NCBI GenBank assembly: GCA_003520745.1
Contig: DOUE01000043.1
Span: 1 to 31,189 of the forward strand
Length of the DNA: 31,189 nucleotides
Direction of reading: 5' to 3'
Source: Erysipelotrichaceae bacterium
Lineage (GTDB): Bacteria > Bacillota_I > Bacilli_A > Erysipelotrichales > Erysipelotrichaceae
In this document: in pieces, positions 1-7,875 of the stretch
How positions within the stretch are numbered: position 1 is the first letter of the stretch
Layout of the letters: every line of letters begins with the position of its first letter
Made by a program: the position numbers and the translations under genes
Notes under the pieces: generated by a model
Told to the model about the DNA's origin: nothing
The model's database searches: none
What the model saw: the letters and a program-made list of their open reading frames with translations, nothing else

Positions 1-1
1 C

Positions 2-2467
2 GGGGAAACCTTGGTGTTACGCAATCCAAGCGGCAACGTGATCGAGTCCTACAAGCTTCCCGAGGTTTTGAGCGGTAGGTCGATCGGGCGAAACGCAGCG
101 AGCCAGTGGGTTACCTATCGTCAAATCACGCCGGGTTATGAGAACAGCACGCTCGGATACGAAGCGTTCATCAAGGATCGGATCATGACGGAAAGCCCGC
201 TGAGAATCACGGAGTTCCTCCCGGAAAACCAAGGGAATTTCCTCGACAAGGCGTTTGGGTTGTCGGGATACATCGAAGTCACCAACGTCTCGGATCAAAC
301 GGTCCAACTTAAAAACTATGCTTTGGGGGATTCCTTGTCCGCCCCGTTTCGCTGGCGTTTCCCCTCGATGAGCCTGGCGGCGGGGAAATCCGTCGTGGTC
401 TACACTTCCGGGATTTCCGAGATCGAAGGGAAGTTAAGCACGGGGTTCACCTTGAACGAAATCAACGGGACCGTCTTGTTGACCAACGACCAAGGGAAAA
501 TCCTGGATCAAGCGACCTATGAAAACCTACCCAACGGATATGTCATGGCGTATCAGGACGAAAGATACATCGCCCAACCCTTCGTAAGTCCGGGCTATGC
601 CAACGACCCCGAAGGGGTTGAGGCGTTCAATGCATCGCTGGACTTACCCGACGGGTTGATCATCAACGAAGCGATGAATAACAATACCAAGTATCTCCCG
701 CATAACGGGGCGCAGACCTATGACTGGATCGAACTCTTCAATAATTCATCCAAGACGATCTCGCTCAGCGAATATACCTTGACCACAAGTCAGAACACCC
801 CTTCGCTTTATCCCTTGCCCGACATCCAGCTAGCCCCCGGTGAATATTACGTCTTGATGGCTTCGGGGGAAACCAGCCTTTCGACCACCTCGTTCAAACA
901 CACCAATTTCAAGTTGTCCGACGTCGAGTCGATCTATCTCTATCATCAAGGGAAAGTGTCGGACACGGCTTTTTTGGCCGAAGTTCCGATCAACTTCAGT
1001 TATGCCCGTTCATCCAAGGGTGGCTTCACCTACAGTTCGCAACCGACGCCCAGAGCGAAAAACATCGACGGCGAAGCGATGGTCAGCGCCCTTCCGAAAA
1101 CCAAACTCGCGGCAGGCGTCTACGACGATGTGAACGTATTGACCGTGGCGTTGGATACGTTTGGAAAAACCTACTATACCTTGGATGGAAGCAAACCGAA
1201 TTCGAATTCACGAGTTTATACATCGCCTTTAACGATTACCCAGACGACGGTGGTCCGTGCGATCACCATCGAGAACGATAAAGTCCCTAGCGCCGTCGCC
1301 ACCTATTCGTACGTGGTCAATGAGAACCATAGCCTGCCGGTATTGTCCGTCGCCATGAACCCCAGCGAGTTCAGCGCCCTGCAAAAGAACCCGTGGGTCA
1401 TCGGTACGGAATACGCCTCGCATGTGGAACTGTTTGAGAACGGGGAGGGTTTCGCGATCGATTGCGGATTCCAACTCTTCGGCGGTTCGACCCGGGGATT
1501 GGCGAAGAAATCGTTCGAACTGAATTTCAGAAGCGAATACGGACCGGGCATGCTTCATTATCAAGTTTTCGATACGCGGGATTTCTCCATCTTCAATAAA
1601 CTGGTGTTGCGATCGGGCTCCCAAGACTATGACGCGGCCTTCTTCCGCGACATCCTTTCCAGCGAAATCATGGAAGACTCCGAAACCGTCGAGGTACAAG
1701 CGTACAAATCGATCATCTTGTACATCAACGGGAAATACTGGGGGGTCTACGATATCCGTGAAAAAGTCGATGAGTACTTCGTGTCCACCCACTACAACGT
1801 CGACAAGAACACGGCGAACGTCGTCCGGGCGGATTGGGATGTCTCGGCGGGTTCCTTGTCGGGGATCTACGGGATCGTCAGCTACGCCAATACGCACGAC
1901 CTATCCGTGAGTGCCAACTACCAGCACATCCTCGACCGCTTGGACATCGAGAGCTACATCGACTTCTGGGTCGCGGAAACCTTCGTAACCAATAACGACA
2001 TCATCAACACCCGCTACATTTCCTCGTCCCAATACGACGGAGGGAAGTGGCATATGGTGTTCTACGACCTTGACTATGCCTGGTACAACTACTACCGCGA
2101 CTATTTCGAGTTCATGGTGAAACCGGAAGGGATGTCGGACTTCAAGGTCAGCACCGTGTTGATGCGCAACCTGATGAAAAACGACGATTTCAGAAGAGCC
2201 TTCCTCGAACGGCTTCAGTTGAATCTCGCGGGCATCTGGAGTGAAGAAAATGTGAGTGCGAAGATCGAAACGATGTATACCCTTCTTAAACCTGAAATGG
2301 CGCGTGACAGCGCGCGGTGGGGGTTCACGATGGAAAGTTGGGAGAAGGAAGTGCAACGGATCCGCGACTATACGTCCGTCCGTACCCGCTACCTGCTTGA
2401 CCAGGCGAAAGCGTTCTTCGGATTAAGCAACAACGAGTTCGAAGACTACTTCGGGGACTTCGTATGA
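2..2467 (+). CDS. CotH kinase family surface protein with lamin-tail domains (5' end missing)
   Basis: The reading frame is open to the left edge, so the true start and any signal peptide lie outside the window. Counting from the codon at 11, what remains is: the tail of one lamin-tail (LTD) repeat (1-45), two fuller LTD repeats (about 60-195 and 210-345, with LRITEFLPEN and LIINEAMNNN starts and a YDWIELFN core), a chitobiase-type C-terminal beta domain (about 358-435, TYYTLDGSKPN), and a CotH domain (about 440-800) with YWGVYDIREK and MVFYDLDYAWYN. CotH proteins are atypical secreted kinases, first known from Bacillus spore coats; LTD and chitobiase-type domains usually occur on exported proteins. 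The stop codon overlaps the next start (ATGA at 2464), so it is translationally coupled to the VTC gene. The substrate is not evident. Family assignment is firm; the role is inference. Confidence 0.9.
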   Translation, partial: GETLVLRNPSGNVIESYKLPEVLSGRSIGRNAASQWVTYRQITPGYENSTLGYEAFIKDRIMTESPLRITEFLPENQGNFLDKAFGLSGYIEVTNVSDQTVQLKNYALGDSLSAPFRWRFPSMSLAAGKSVVVYTSGISEIEGKLSTGFTLNEINGTVLLTNDQGKILDQATYENLPNGYVMAYQDERYIAQPFVSPGYANDPEGVEAFNASLDLPDGLIINEAMNNNTKYLPHNGAQTYDWIELFNNSSKTISLSEYTLTTSQNTPSLYPLPDIQLAPGEYYVLMASGETSLSTTSFKHTNFKLSDVESIYLYHQGKVSDTAFLAEVPINFSYARSSKGGFTYSSQPTPRAKNIDGEAMVSALPKTKLAAGVYDDVNVLTVALDTFGKTYYTLDGSKPNSNSRVYTSPLTITQTTVVRAITIENDKVPSAVATYSYVVNENHSLPVLSVAMNPSEFSALQKNPWVIGTEYASHVELFENGEGFAIDCGFQLFGGSTRGLAKKSFELNFRSEYGPGMLHYQVFDTRDFSIFNKLVLRSGSQDYDAAFFRDILSSEIMEDSETVEVQAYKSIILYINGKYWGVYDIREKVDEYFVSTHYNVDKNTANVVRADWDVSAGSLSGIYGIVSYANTHDLSVSANYQHILDRLDIESYIDFWVAETFVTNNDIINTRYISSSQYDGGKWHMVFYDLDYAWYNYYRDYFEFMVKPEGMSDFKVSTVLMRNLMKNDDFRRAFLERLQLNLAGIWSEENVSAKIETMYTLLKPEMARDSARWGFTMESWEKEVQRIRDYTSVRTRYLLDQAKAFFGLSNNEFEDYFGDFV

Positions 2468-3141
2468 AACTGCGCCATGAACTGAAATTCACCCTCCACA
2501 AGGAGGCGGCGAAACTGTTGAAATCACGGATGGCCTTGCTTCTCCCTTACGACGGAAACGCGGATCAAAACGGGGAATACATGATCCGAAGTCTGTATTT
2601 CGATACGCCGGACTCAAGCGCCTACTACGAGAAGATGGACGGTGTCGAGAACCGTAAGAAGTACCGCATCCGTTACTATAATCAGAACACCGGGTTCATC
2701 CGATTGGAATGCAAAGAGAAGTTCAACCAGATGACTCATAAAAGAATGGTGAGAATCAGCCTCGACCAAGCGAAACGGTTCATCGCAGGGAACATCGAAG
2801 CGATGGACATCGAAGGGGAAGACCTCTTACGTGAATTTCTGATCGAAATGAAAACCAAGCATCTGATCCCTAGCGTCATCGTCGACTATCGCCGGACCGC
2901 CTTCGTGATGGAGAGCCTTGATGTACGGATCACCTTCGACGAAGTCATCCACTCGCGCGTCTTCAACCATGATTTGTTCGAAGTTTCCCACGGCGGAGTC
3001 ATGCCGATGGAAGAGGTTGAATCCGTCGTCGAAATCAAATACAACGATGTCCTGCCTTCGTCGATCGTCGCCGTCTTGAATTCGATGCCGATGACCCGCC
3101 AAGCCTTATCGAAGTTCGCGCTTTGCCGCGGTATGCAATAA
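2464..3141 (+). CDS. VTC-domain protein (polyphosphate polymerase domain)
   Basis: This 225-residue protein is a stand-alone VTC domain, the CYTH-like tunnel fold that in yeast Vtc4 makes polyphosphate from ATP. Visible landmarks are HELKF (5-9), RSLYFDT (42-48), RKKYRIRYY (64-72), LECKEK (81-86), RITFDE (155-160), the acidic/basic pair in VVEIKY (188-193) and a closing SKFAL (216-220). These supply the basic tunnel lining and the metal-binding glutamate expected of the family. It has no membrane segment or signal peptide, so it should be cytoplasmic. It overlaps the CotH stop by 4 bases and is followed after 12 bases by a DUF4956 membrane protein. Bacterial VTC proteins of this short type are mostly uncharacterised, so polyphosphate synthesis is family inference. 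Confidence 0.9.
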   Translation: MKLRHELKFTLHKEAAKLLKSRMALLLPYDGNADQNGEYMIRSLYFDTPDSSAYYEKMDGVENRKKYRIRYYNQNTGFIRLECKEKFNQMTHKRMVRISLDQAKRFIAGNIEAMDIEGEDLLREFLIEMKTKHLIPSVIVDYRRTAFVMESLDVRITFDEVIHSRVFNHDLFEVSHGGVMPMEEVESVVEIKYNDVLPSSIVAVLNSMPMTRQALSKFALCRGMQ

Positions 3142-3153
3142 AGGAGAAGTACC

Positions 3154-3825
3154 ATGAGTTTTCTAGATCTGATCAAAAAAGGAATCGTCGAGGAATTTAC
3201 CGGGACCGTGTCGCTCAACGGCGTGTTATTGTCCTTGCTTACCGCGTTTGCGATCGCCATCTTCATCGTTTACGTCTATCGCCGCACCTACTCGGGCGTC
3301 ATCTACTCGAAATCCTTCAGTCTTCTTCTTATCCTCTTGGCGATGGTGACCACCTTGGTCGTCCGCACCATCTCCTCCAACCTCGCCCTTTCCTTGGGGA
3401 TGGTCGGCGCCTTGTCCATCGTCCGCTACCGTACCGCCGTCAAAGACCCCATCGATACCGGATTCATTTTCTGGGCGATCATGGGCGGCATCATGTCCGG
3501 CGTCGGCATCTATTTGGTCGCTTTCATCAGTTCGCTGGCCATCGGATTCCTTTTCATGATTTTCTACAATTTCGAATCGCGGTCGATCTCCCGTTTCCTC
3601 TTGATCGTAAAGTTCGACGACGCCGTCCACGAAGCGGTGTACGCGGCGCTGAAAACCATGCCGAAACATAAGCTGAGAAGCAAGACCTTGGTCGGACAGA
3701 ACGTCGAGTTGACCTTCGATATCGAAATCAGCGATAAGTCCGAGCGGAAAGTCGATTCGCTGAAGAAGATTCCCGGCGTCGAGTCCGTCAGTCTGATCAG
3801 TTACCAAAACGACATCGGTGTCTAA
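3154..3825 (+). CDS. DUF4956 family integral membrane protein
   Basis: The 223-residue product has hydrophobic segments near 23-42, 54-72, 103-124 and 122-138, with a conserved Gly-rich stretch between them (LGMVGALSIVRYRT, 81-94, then KDPIDT, 97-102) that marks DUF4956. The C-terminal 80 residues are hydrophilic and end in an alternating beta/alpha pattern (IPGVESVSLI), resembling a small ferredoxin-like cytosolic domain. An AAGGAG site lies 7 bases before the ATG. It is the last gene of the CotH-VTC run and is followed directly by a strong terminator. Its function is unknown. The genomic link suggests it is the membrane partner of the VTC enzyme, which otherwise lacks one, but that is inference. 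Confidence 0.88.
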   Translation: MSFLDLIKKGIVEEFTGTVSLNGVLLSLLTAFAIAIFIVYVYRRTYSGVIYSKSFSLLLILLAMVTTLVVRTISSNLALSLGMVGALSIVRYRTAVKDPIDTGFIFWAIMGGIMSGVGIYLVAFISSLAIGFLFMIFYNFESRSISRFLLIVKFDDAVHEAVYAALKTMPKHKLRSKTLVGQNVELTFDIEISDKSERKVDSLKKIPGVESVSLISYQNDIGV

Positions 3826-3853
3826 TCCCGCGAGAGCGGGATTTTCTTTTGTT
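3824..3853 (+). terminator. Intrinsic terminator after the CotH-VTC-DUF4956 operon
   Basis: AATCCCGC and GCGGGATT form a perfect 8-bp stem with a GAGA loop, followed by TTCTTTTGTTT. It starts in the stop codon of the DUF4956 gene. Its T-rich tail doubles as the -35 region of the next promoter. Confidence 0.92.
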
Positions 3854-3876
3854 TCAATGATAAAAAGGAATATAAT
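3849..3876 (+). promoter_or_regulatory. Sigma-A type promoter for the hydrolase/oxidoreductase pair
   Basis: TTGTTT (3849-3854), a 16-base spacer and a perfect TATAAT (3871-3876), 30 bases before the hydrolase start. A GGAAAGGAAA ribosome site follows at 3891-3900. Confidence 0.75.
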
Positions 3877-3906
3877 GAAAGTAGAACCACGGAAAGGAAA
3901 TTCAAT

Positions 3907-4713
3907 ATGAACCAGCCTCATGTAAGAAGCAGTTTCGACGGCGTTTCTCTAAACATCCGTTGGAATACCATCGACCAACCCAAAGCCACCCTCGTCATCG
4001 CCCATGGTCTCGCCGAGCATCTTGGACGCTATGACGAATTCGCAGCCAAACTCAATGAATGGGGATACAATGTCCTGCGTTATGACCAGCGGGGGCACGG
4101 ACATTCCGAGGGCGAGAGGGGCTATCTCGCATCGTATTCGCATCTCTTCCTCGACTGCAACGAAATCGTCGAAGCCGCCAAAGAAGCCTTCCCCGATCTT
4201 CCCGTCCTGCTTTTCGGACACAGCATGGGGGGCTATACCGCCACCGGCTATGCCATCCTGTATCCAAGACATGTGAAAGGGATCGTGTTTTCCGGACCGT
4301 TGACCTTGGATACCGCCGGGATCCTGCGTTCGATCGACCTCAATCTGGATCCCCACATCCAAACCCCCAACGCGTTGGCGGATGCGATCTGCAGCGACCG
4401 TAAGGTCGTGGAAGACTATCAAAACGATCCCTTGACCCTCAAATCGATCGCTTTGGGGTTGATGCAGGAAATCGCCCGCAGCGTGCCTTGGATCGACGCG
4501 CATCTTAATGAGGTCGTCGATCCCATCCTGGTCCTCCATGGTGAGAAGGATGCGTTGGTGAATGTGAAAGACAGCGAAGAACTCTATCTACGCAGTGCTT
4601 CTACGGATAAGACGCGTAACGTGTTCGACGGATTGTGGCATGAAATCCTCAATGAACAGCGCCGTGAAGAAGTCTATCATGTCATCCATGAATGGTTGGA
4701 TCGACACTGTTGA
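3907..4713 (+). CDS. Alpha/beta hydrolase, monoacylglycerol lipase/lysophospholipase type
   Basis: The 268-residue protein belongs to the Hydrolase_4 (serine aminopeptidase S33-like) group that includes monoglyceride lipases and PldB-type lysophospholipases. The nucleophile elbow is GHSMGG with Ser106; Asp215 in HGEKDALV and His245 in LWHEIL complete the triad. HGLAEHLGRY near the N-terminus and RYDQRGHGHSEG are typical of this group. There is no signal peptide, so it acts in the cytoplasm, probably on lipid esters. It has its own promoter, and its stop is followed 14 bases later by the oxidoreductase start, so the two are likely co-transcribed. The exact substrate cannot be read from sequence. 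Confidence 0.88.
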   Translation: MNQPHVRSSFDGVSLNIRWNTIDQPKATLVIAHGLAEHLGRYDEFAAKLNEWGYNVLRYDQRGHGHSEGERGYLASYSHLFLDCNEIVEAAKEAFPDLPVLLFGHSMGGYTATGYAILYPRHVKGIVFSGPLTLDTAGILRSIDLNLDPHIQTPNALADAICSDRKVVEDYQNDPLTLKSIALGLMQEIARSVPWIDAHLNEVVDPILVLHGEKDALVNVKDSEELYLRSASTDKTRNVFDGLWHEILNEQRREEVYHVIHEWLDRHC

Positions 4714-4727
4714 AAAAGGAGAATAAA

Positions 4728-5639
4728 ATGAAAATCGGAATTGTCGGATTGGGAGATATCGCGAAGAAAGCGTACTTGCCGATCCTTTGCGCACGTGAAG
4801 AAATCGAACTGATCCCCTGCACGAGGAATCCCTCGACACTGCGGGAAGTCATGGATAAATATCACCTTGCCAAGGGATATCTCGATGTCGACGACCTCCT
4901 GCGCGAAGGCATCGACGCCGTGTTCATCACCGCCGCGACGGATGCGCATGAAGCCTTGGTCGAGACGTTCTTGAAGGCCGGGGTTCCCGTCCACATCGAC
5001 AAACCGTTGACGATGCACTACGAAACATCGGAATCCTTGGTGATGCTGAGCGAAGAACGCAAGGTCCCGATGATGGTCGGGTTCAACCGCAGGTTCGTGC
5101 CATTGGTCAAGAAGGTACATGATTTGGGGGTGCCCGAACGGGTGCTCTACCAAAAGAACCGTTATCTGAAACCGGATGCGATCCGGCGTTTCATCGTCGA
5201 GGATTTCGTACATGTCATCGACACGACGCGCTATCTTTTGCAAAGCGAGGTCAGTGAGGTCGCCGTCTTCCCGAAACTCAGGGAAGGGAAACTGGTGTCC
5301 ATCACGATCGTATTGGGCACGCCCGTCAACCATGGCATCTGCATCATGGATTATGAGAACGGCGTGACCGAAGAAATCGTCGAAGTCTTCCATACCCACC
5401 GTAAATCCATCCTACGCAACCTTGCTTCCATCGAGTCCTATGAACACGGCGTCCATACGATCGACGCACAGAAGGACTGGGAATCCACCTTGCATAAACG
5501 CGGCTTCGAAGATCTGATCGACGCTTTCCTCGGGGCGATCAAGAACCGTGAACCGCTTCCGATCCCGCTCAGAGACTCACTGAAGACCCATGAAATCTGT
5601 GAACAGATCGTAATCGCCATCGAAAACAAACGTCCATGA
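4728..5639 (+). CDS. Gfo/Idh/MocA family NAD(P)-dependent oxidoreductase
   Basis: A 303-residue protein with an N-terminal Rossmann fold (KIGIVGLGDIAKK, 2-14) and the family's catalytic EKP-type motif in the form HIDKPL (Lys92). The EDFVHVIDTTRYL stretch resembles the YceM/MviM-like subgroup. I place the start at 4728 because AAAAAGGAG (4714-4722) is well spaced for it; an upstream in-frame ATG at 4692 lies inside the hydrolase gene and lacks a site. Substrates in this family are usually sugars, inositols or bile-pigment-like compounds, and nothing here narrows that. It follows the hydrolase closely and is probably in the same transcript. Confidence 0.87.
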   Translation: MKIGIVGLGDIAKKAYLPILCAREEIELIPCTRNPSTLREVMDKYHLAKGYLDVDDLLREGIDAVFITAATDAHEALVETFLKAGVPVHIDKPLTMHYETSESLVMLSEERKVPMMVGFNRRFVPLVKKVHDLGVPERVLYQKNRYLKPDAIRRFIVEDFVHVIDTTRYLLQSEVSEVAVFPKLREGKLVSITIVLGTPVNHGICIMDYENGVTEEIVEVFHTHRKSILRNLASIESYEHGVHTIDAQKDWESTLHKRGFEDLIDAFLGAIKNREPLPIPLRDSLKTHEICEQIVIAIENKRP

Positions 5640-5644
5640 ACCCC

Positions 5645-5708
5645 GCCTCGGTCTCTAAATCCGGTTCCGTCTTTTCTGGAATCCGCGTTTACGTCGAGGC
5701 TTTTCTTT
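5645..5708 (+). terminator. Possible terminator with long structured loop
   Basis: GCCTCG (5645-5650) pairs with CGAGGC (5695-5700), followed by TTTTCTTT. The loop itself holds a short imperfect hairpin (GGTTCC with GGAATCC). It would end the oxidoreductase transcript. The long loop makes it a weaker case than the others here. Confidence 0.45.
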
Positions 5709-5725
5709 GATGCTTGAAATAGGGA

Positions 5726-5754
5726 TGGAACATCGAATCGTTTCGGTGTATAAT
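5726..5754 (+). promoter_or_regulatory. Promoter for proBA
   Basis: A perfect TATAAT (5749-5754) lies 30 bases before the proB start. The best -35 at 17-base spacing is TGGAAC (5726-5731), a poor match. The call rests on the -10 box and position. Confidence 0.6.
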
Positions 5755-5784
5755 ACATCACAATAAACAAACGAGGTGTCAATC

Positions 5785-6603
5785 ATGCGTCATTCGATAC
5801 AAGAAAGAAAACGGATCGTCGTCAAAGTCGGAACCTCGACCTTGACGTATGAAAACGGGAAAACCAACTTCACGCGCATGGAGAAACTTGCGCAGATTCT
5901 CTGCGACCTGATGAACCAGGGCAAGGAAGTCGTGCTGGTCACTTCCGGTGCGATCGGCGTCGGCGTGGGCAAACTGAAACTGGACGAGAGACCCAAGACG
6001 GTACGTGAAAAACAAGCGGTCGCCGCGGTCGGACAATGCGAGCTGATGCACCTCTATAGTAAATTCTTCGCCGAGTACGGCCACATCGTCGGACAGATCC
6101 TCTTGACCCGCGACGTCGTCGAAGAGAGCCACATGCGCACCAACGTCATCAATACCTTCGAAAGTCTGTTGGAGAAGGGGATCCTCCCCATCGTCAACGA
6201 GAACGACTCGGTCGCGACGGATGAAATCGAATCCGGCGAGAACCGTATCTTCGGCGATAACGACACCTTGTCCGCGATCGTCGCCAAGCTTCTGCACGCC
6301 GACCTGTTGATCATCCTTTCGGACATCGACGGGTTCTACGACGCGGATCCGCGCAAAGACCCGCAGGCGAAGCGGATCGACATCGTCGAGGAAGTCACAC
6401 CCGAGATCGAGAATAAAGCGGGCGGGGCGGGTTCCTCGCGCGGAACAGGCGGGATGATCACCAAGCTTCATGCGGCGAAGATCGCCAACGACGCCTCGGT
6501 GGATATGGTCTTGGCGACCGGGAAAGACCCGCGCATTTTGTTGGAAATCCTAGCCGGAGAAGATTGCGGAACCTTGTTTTTGGGGAAAGGAAGAAAGCGA
6601 TGA
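5785..6603 (+). CDS. proB: Glutamate 5-kinase, short form without PUA domain
   Basis: ProB phosphorylates L-glutamate with ATP in the first step of proline synthesis. The 272-residue protein is an amino-acid-kinase fold: IVVKVGTSTLT near the N-terminus, VTSGAIGVGVGKL, NENDSV and FGDNDTLSA in the middle, LSDIDGFYDADP, and SSRGTGGMITKLHAA near the C-terminus. It ends where the kinase domain ends, so the RNA-binding-like PUA domain of E. coli ProB is absent; this short form is known in other bacteria. ACGAGGTG (5771-5778) fits the ATG at 5785 better than a GTG at 5776, which lies inside that site. Its stop overlaps the proA start (ATGA). No proC is present in the window. Confidence 0.96.
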   Translation: MRHSIQERKRIVVKVGTSTLTYENGKTNFTRMEKLAQILCDLMNQGKEVVLVTSGAIGVGVGKLKLDERPKTVREKQAVAAVGQCELMHLYSKFFAEYGHIVGQILLTRDVVEESHMRTNVINTFESLLEKGILPIVNENDSVATDEIESGENRIFGDNDTLSAIVAKLLHADLLIILSDIDGFYDADPRKDPQAKRIDIVEEVTPEIENKAGGAGSSRGTGGMITKLHAAKIANDASVDMVLATGKDPRILLEILAGEDCGTLFLGKGRKR

Positions 6604-7844
6604 GCGAAATCAAAGTCAAAGGAAGCCTGGCGAAAGAAGCCGCGTTGAAATTGTCGCTTACGGAAACGAAAGAGAAAGACGGCGCGCTCCATGCGATCGC
6701 ACGCTCGTTGGTGAAACATAGCGACGAGATTTTGCGTGCCAACGGCATCGACATCGTCGAGGCCAAGGAAAAGGGGATCAACGGTGCTTTATTGGACCGT
6801 TTGACCCTTACCCCAAAGCGGATCTTGGACATGGCGGAAGGATTGAGTCAGATTGCGAAACTCAACGACCCGGTCGGGGAAGTGCTGGAAGTGATCGAGC
6901 GCCCCAACGGGTTGAACATCCGTAAAGTTCGCGTGCCTTTGGGGGTCATCGGGATCATCTACGAAGCCCGCCCCAATGTAACGGTCGATGCCGCCGGATT
7001 GTGCTTGAAAGCCGGGAACGCCGTGATCCTGAGGGGTGGAAGCGAAGCGCTCCACACGAATAAATCGCTGATCCGTATCATGGAAGAAGCCTTGGGTTCG
7101 ATCGGATTCATCCCCCATGCGATCCAATTGATCGAAAACACGGACCGTAGCATTGCGACCGAAATGATGAAAGCCAATGCCTACCTCGATGTTTTGATTC
7201 CACGCGGGGGCGCGGGCTTGATCAAAGCGGTCGTCGAGAACGCAACCGTCCCGGTCATTGAAACCGGGGTCGGCAACTGCCATATCTATGTGGAAGAGAG
7301 CGCCGACCTGAAGATGGCGTCGGCGATCCTGGTCAATGCGAAAACCAGCCGTCCCGGCGTCTGCAACGCCGCCGAGAGTTTGCTGGTGGACAAGAAAATC
7401 GCCAGGGAATTCCTCTTGAAAGTGTATCCGATCCTTAAAGAGGAAAAAGTCGAACTGCGCGGATGCGCGTCGACGCTTGAAATCTTGCCGATGATCAAAC
7501 CGGCCAACGAGAAGGACTGGGGTCAGGAATACCTGGATCTCATCTTGTCCGTCAAAGTGGTTTCCGGGATCGATGAGGCGATACCGCATATCCAACGCTA
7601 CGGGACCAAGCATTCGGAAGCCATCGTGACGAGTGATGCGAACAAAGCGAAACGCTTCCAGGATGAAATCGACGCGGCCGCCGTCTACGTCAACGCGTCG
7701 ACACGATTCACCGACGGGTTCGAGTTCGGATTCGGGGCGGAAATCGGAATCAGTACGCAGAAACTCCATGCCCGGGGGCCGATGGGGTTGAAAGAATTGA
7801 CTTCGATCAAATACATCATCGAAGGGAACGGACAAATCCGATAA
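6600..7844 (+). CDS. proA: Gamma-glutamyl phosphate reductase
   Basis: ProA reduces gamma-glutamyl phosphate with NADPH to glutamate semialdehyde, the second step of proline synthesis, working on the unstable product of ProB. The 414-residue aldehyde-dehydrogenase-type protein shows VPLGVIGIIYEARPNVT, AGNAVILRGG and the catalytic cysteine Cys255 in SRPGVCNAAE, with FGAEIGISTQKLHARGPMG near the end. The ATG at 6600 overlaps the proB stop and has GGAAGAA just upstream. The overlap fits tight translational coupling of the two enzymes. Length and motifs are normal for the family. Confidence 0.97.
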   Translation: MSEIKVKGSLAKEAALKLSLTETKEKDGALHAIARSLVKHSDEILRANGIDIVEAKEKGINGALLDRLTLTPKRILDMAEGLSQIAKLNDPVGEVLEVIERPNGLNIRKVRVPLGVIGIIYEARPNVTVDAAGLCLKAGNAVILRGGSEALHTNKSLIRIMEEALGSIGFIPHAIQLIENTDRSIATEMMKANAYLDVLIPRGGAGLIKAVVENATVPVIETGVGNCHIYVEESADLKMASAILVNAKTSRPGVCNAAESLLVDKKIAREFLLKVYPILKEEKVELRGCASTLEILPMIKPANEKDWGQEYLDLILSVKVVSGIDEAIPHIQRYGTKHSEAIVTSDANKAKRFQDEIDAAAVYVNASTRFTDGFEFGFGAEIGISTQKLHARGPMGLKELTSIKYIIEGNGQIR

Positions 7845-7846
7845 AA

Positions 7847-7875
7847 AACTCTGCGCTTGCAGAGTTATTTTTTTG
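7847..7875 (+). terminator. Bidirectional terminator between proA and the convergent aminotransferase
   Basis: AACTCTGC and GCAGAGTT form a perfect 8-bp stem with a GCTT loop. ATTTTTTT follows on the plus strand and TTTTTTAT on the minus strand, so it can end both convergent transcripts. The minus gene's stop codon lies inside it. Confidence 0.93.

Noticed and set aside
3123..3671. A 182-codon plus-strand frame overlapping the DUF4956 gene
   Set aside because: Arg/His-rich out-of-frame translation of a clear DUF4956 gene with its own AAGGAG site.
5645..5708. T-box or attenuator leader for proBA
   Set aside because: The only good -10 box (5749-5754) lies downstream of this structure, so the proBA transcript would not contain it. 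No T-box (TGGNACCGCG-like) sequence was seen.
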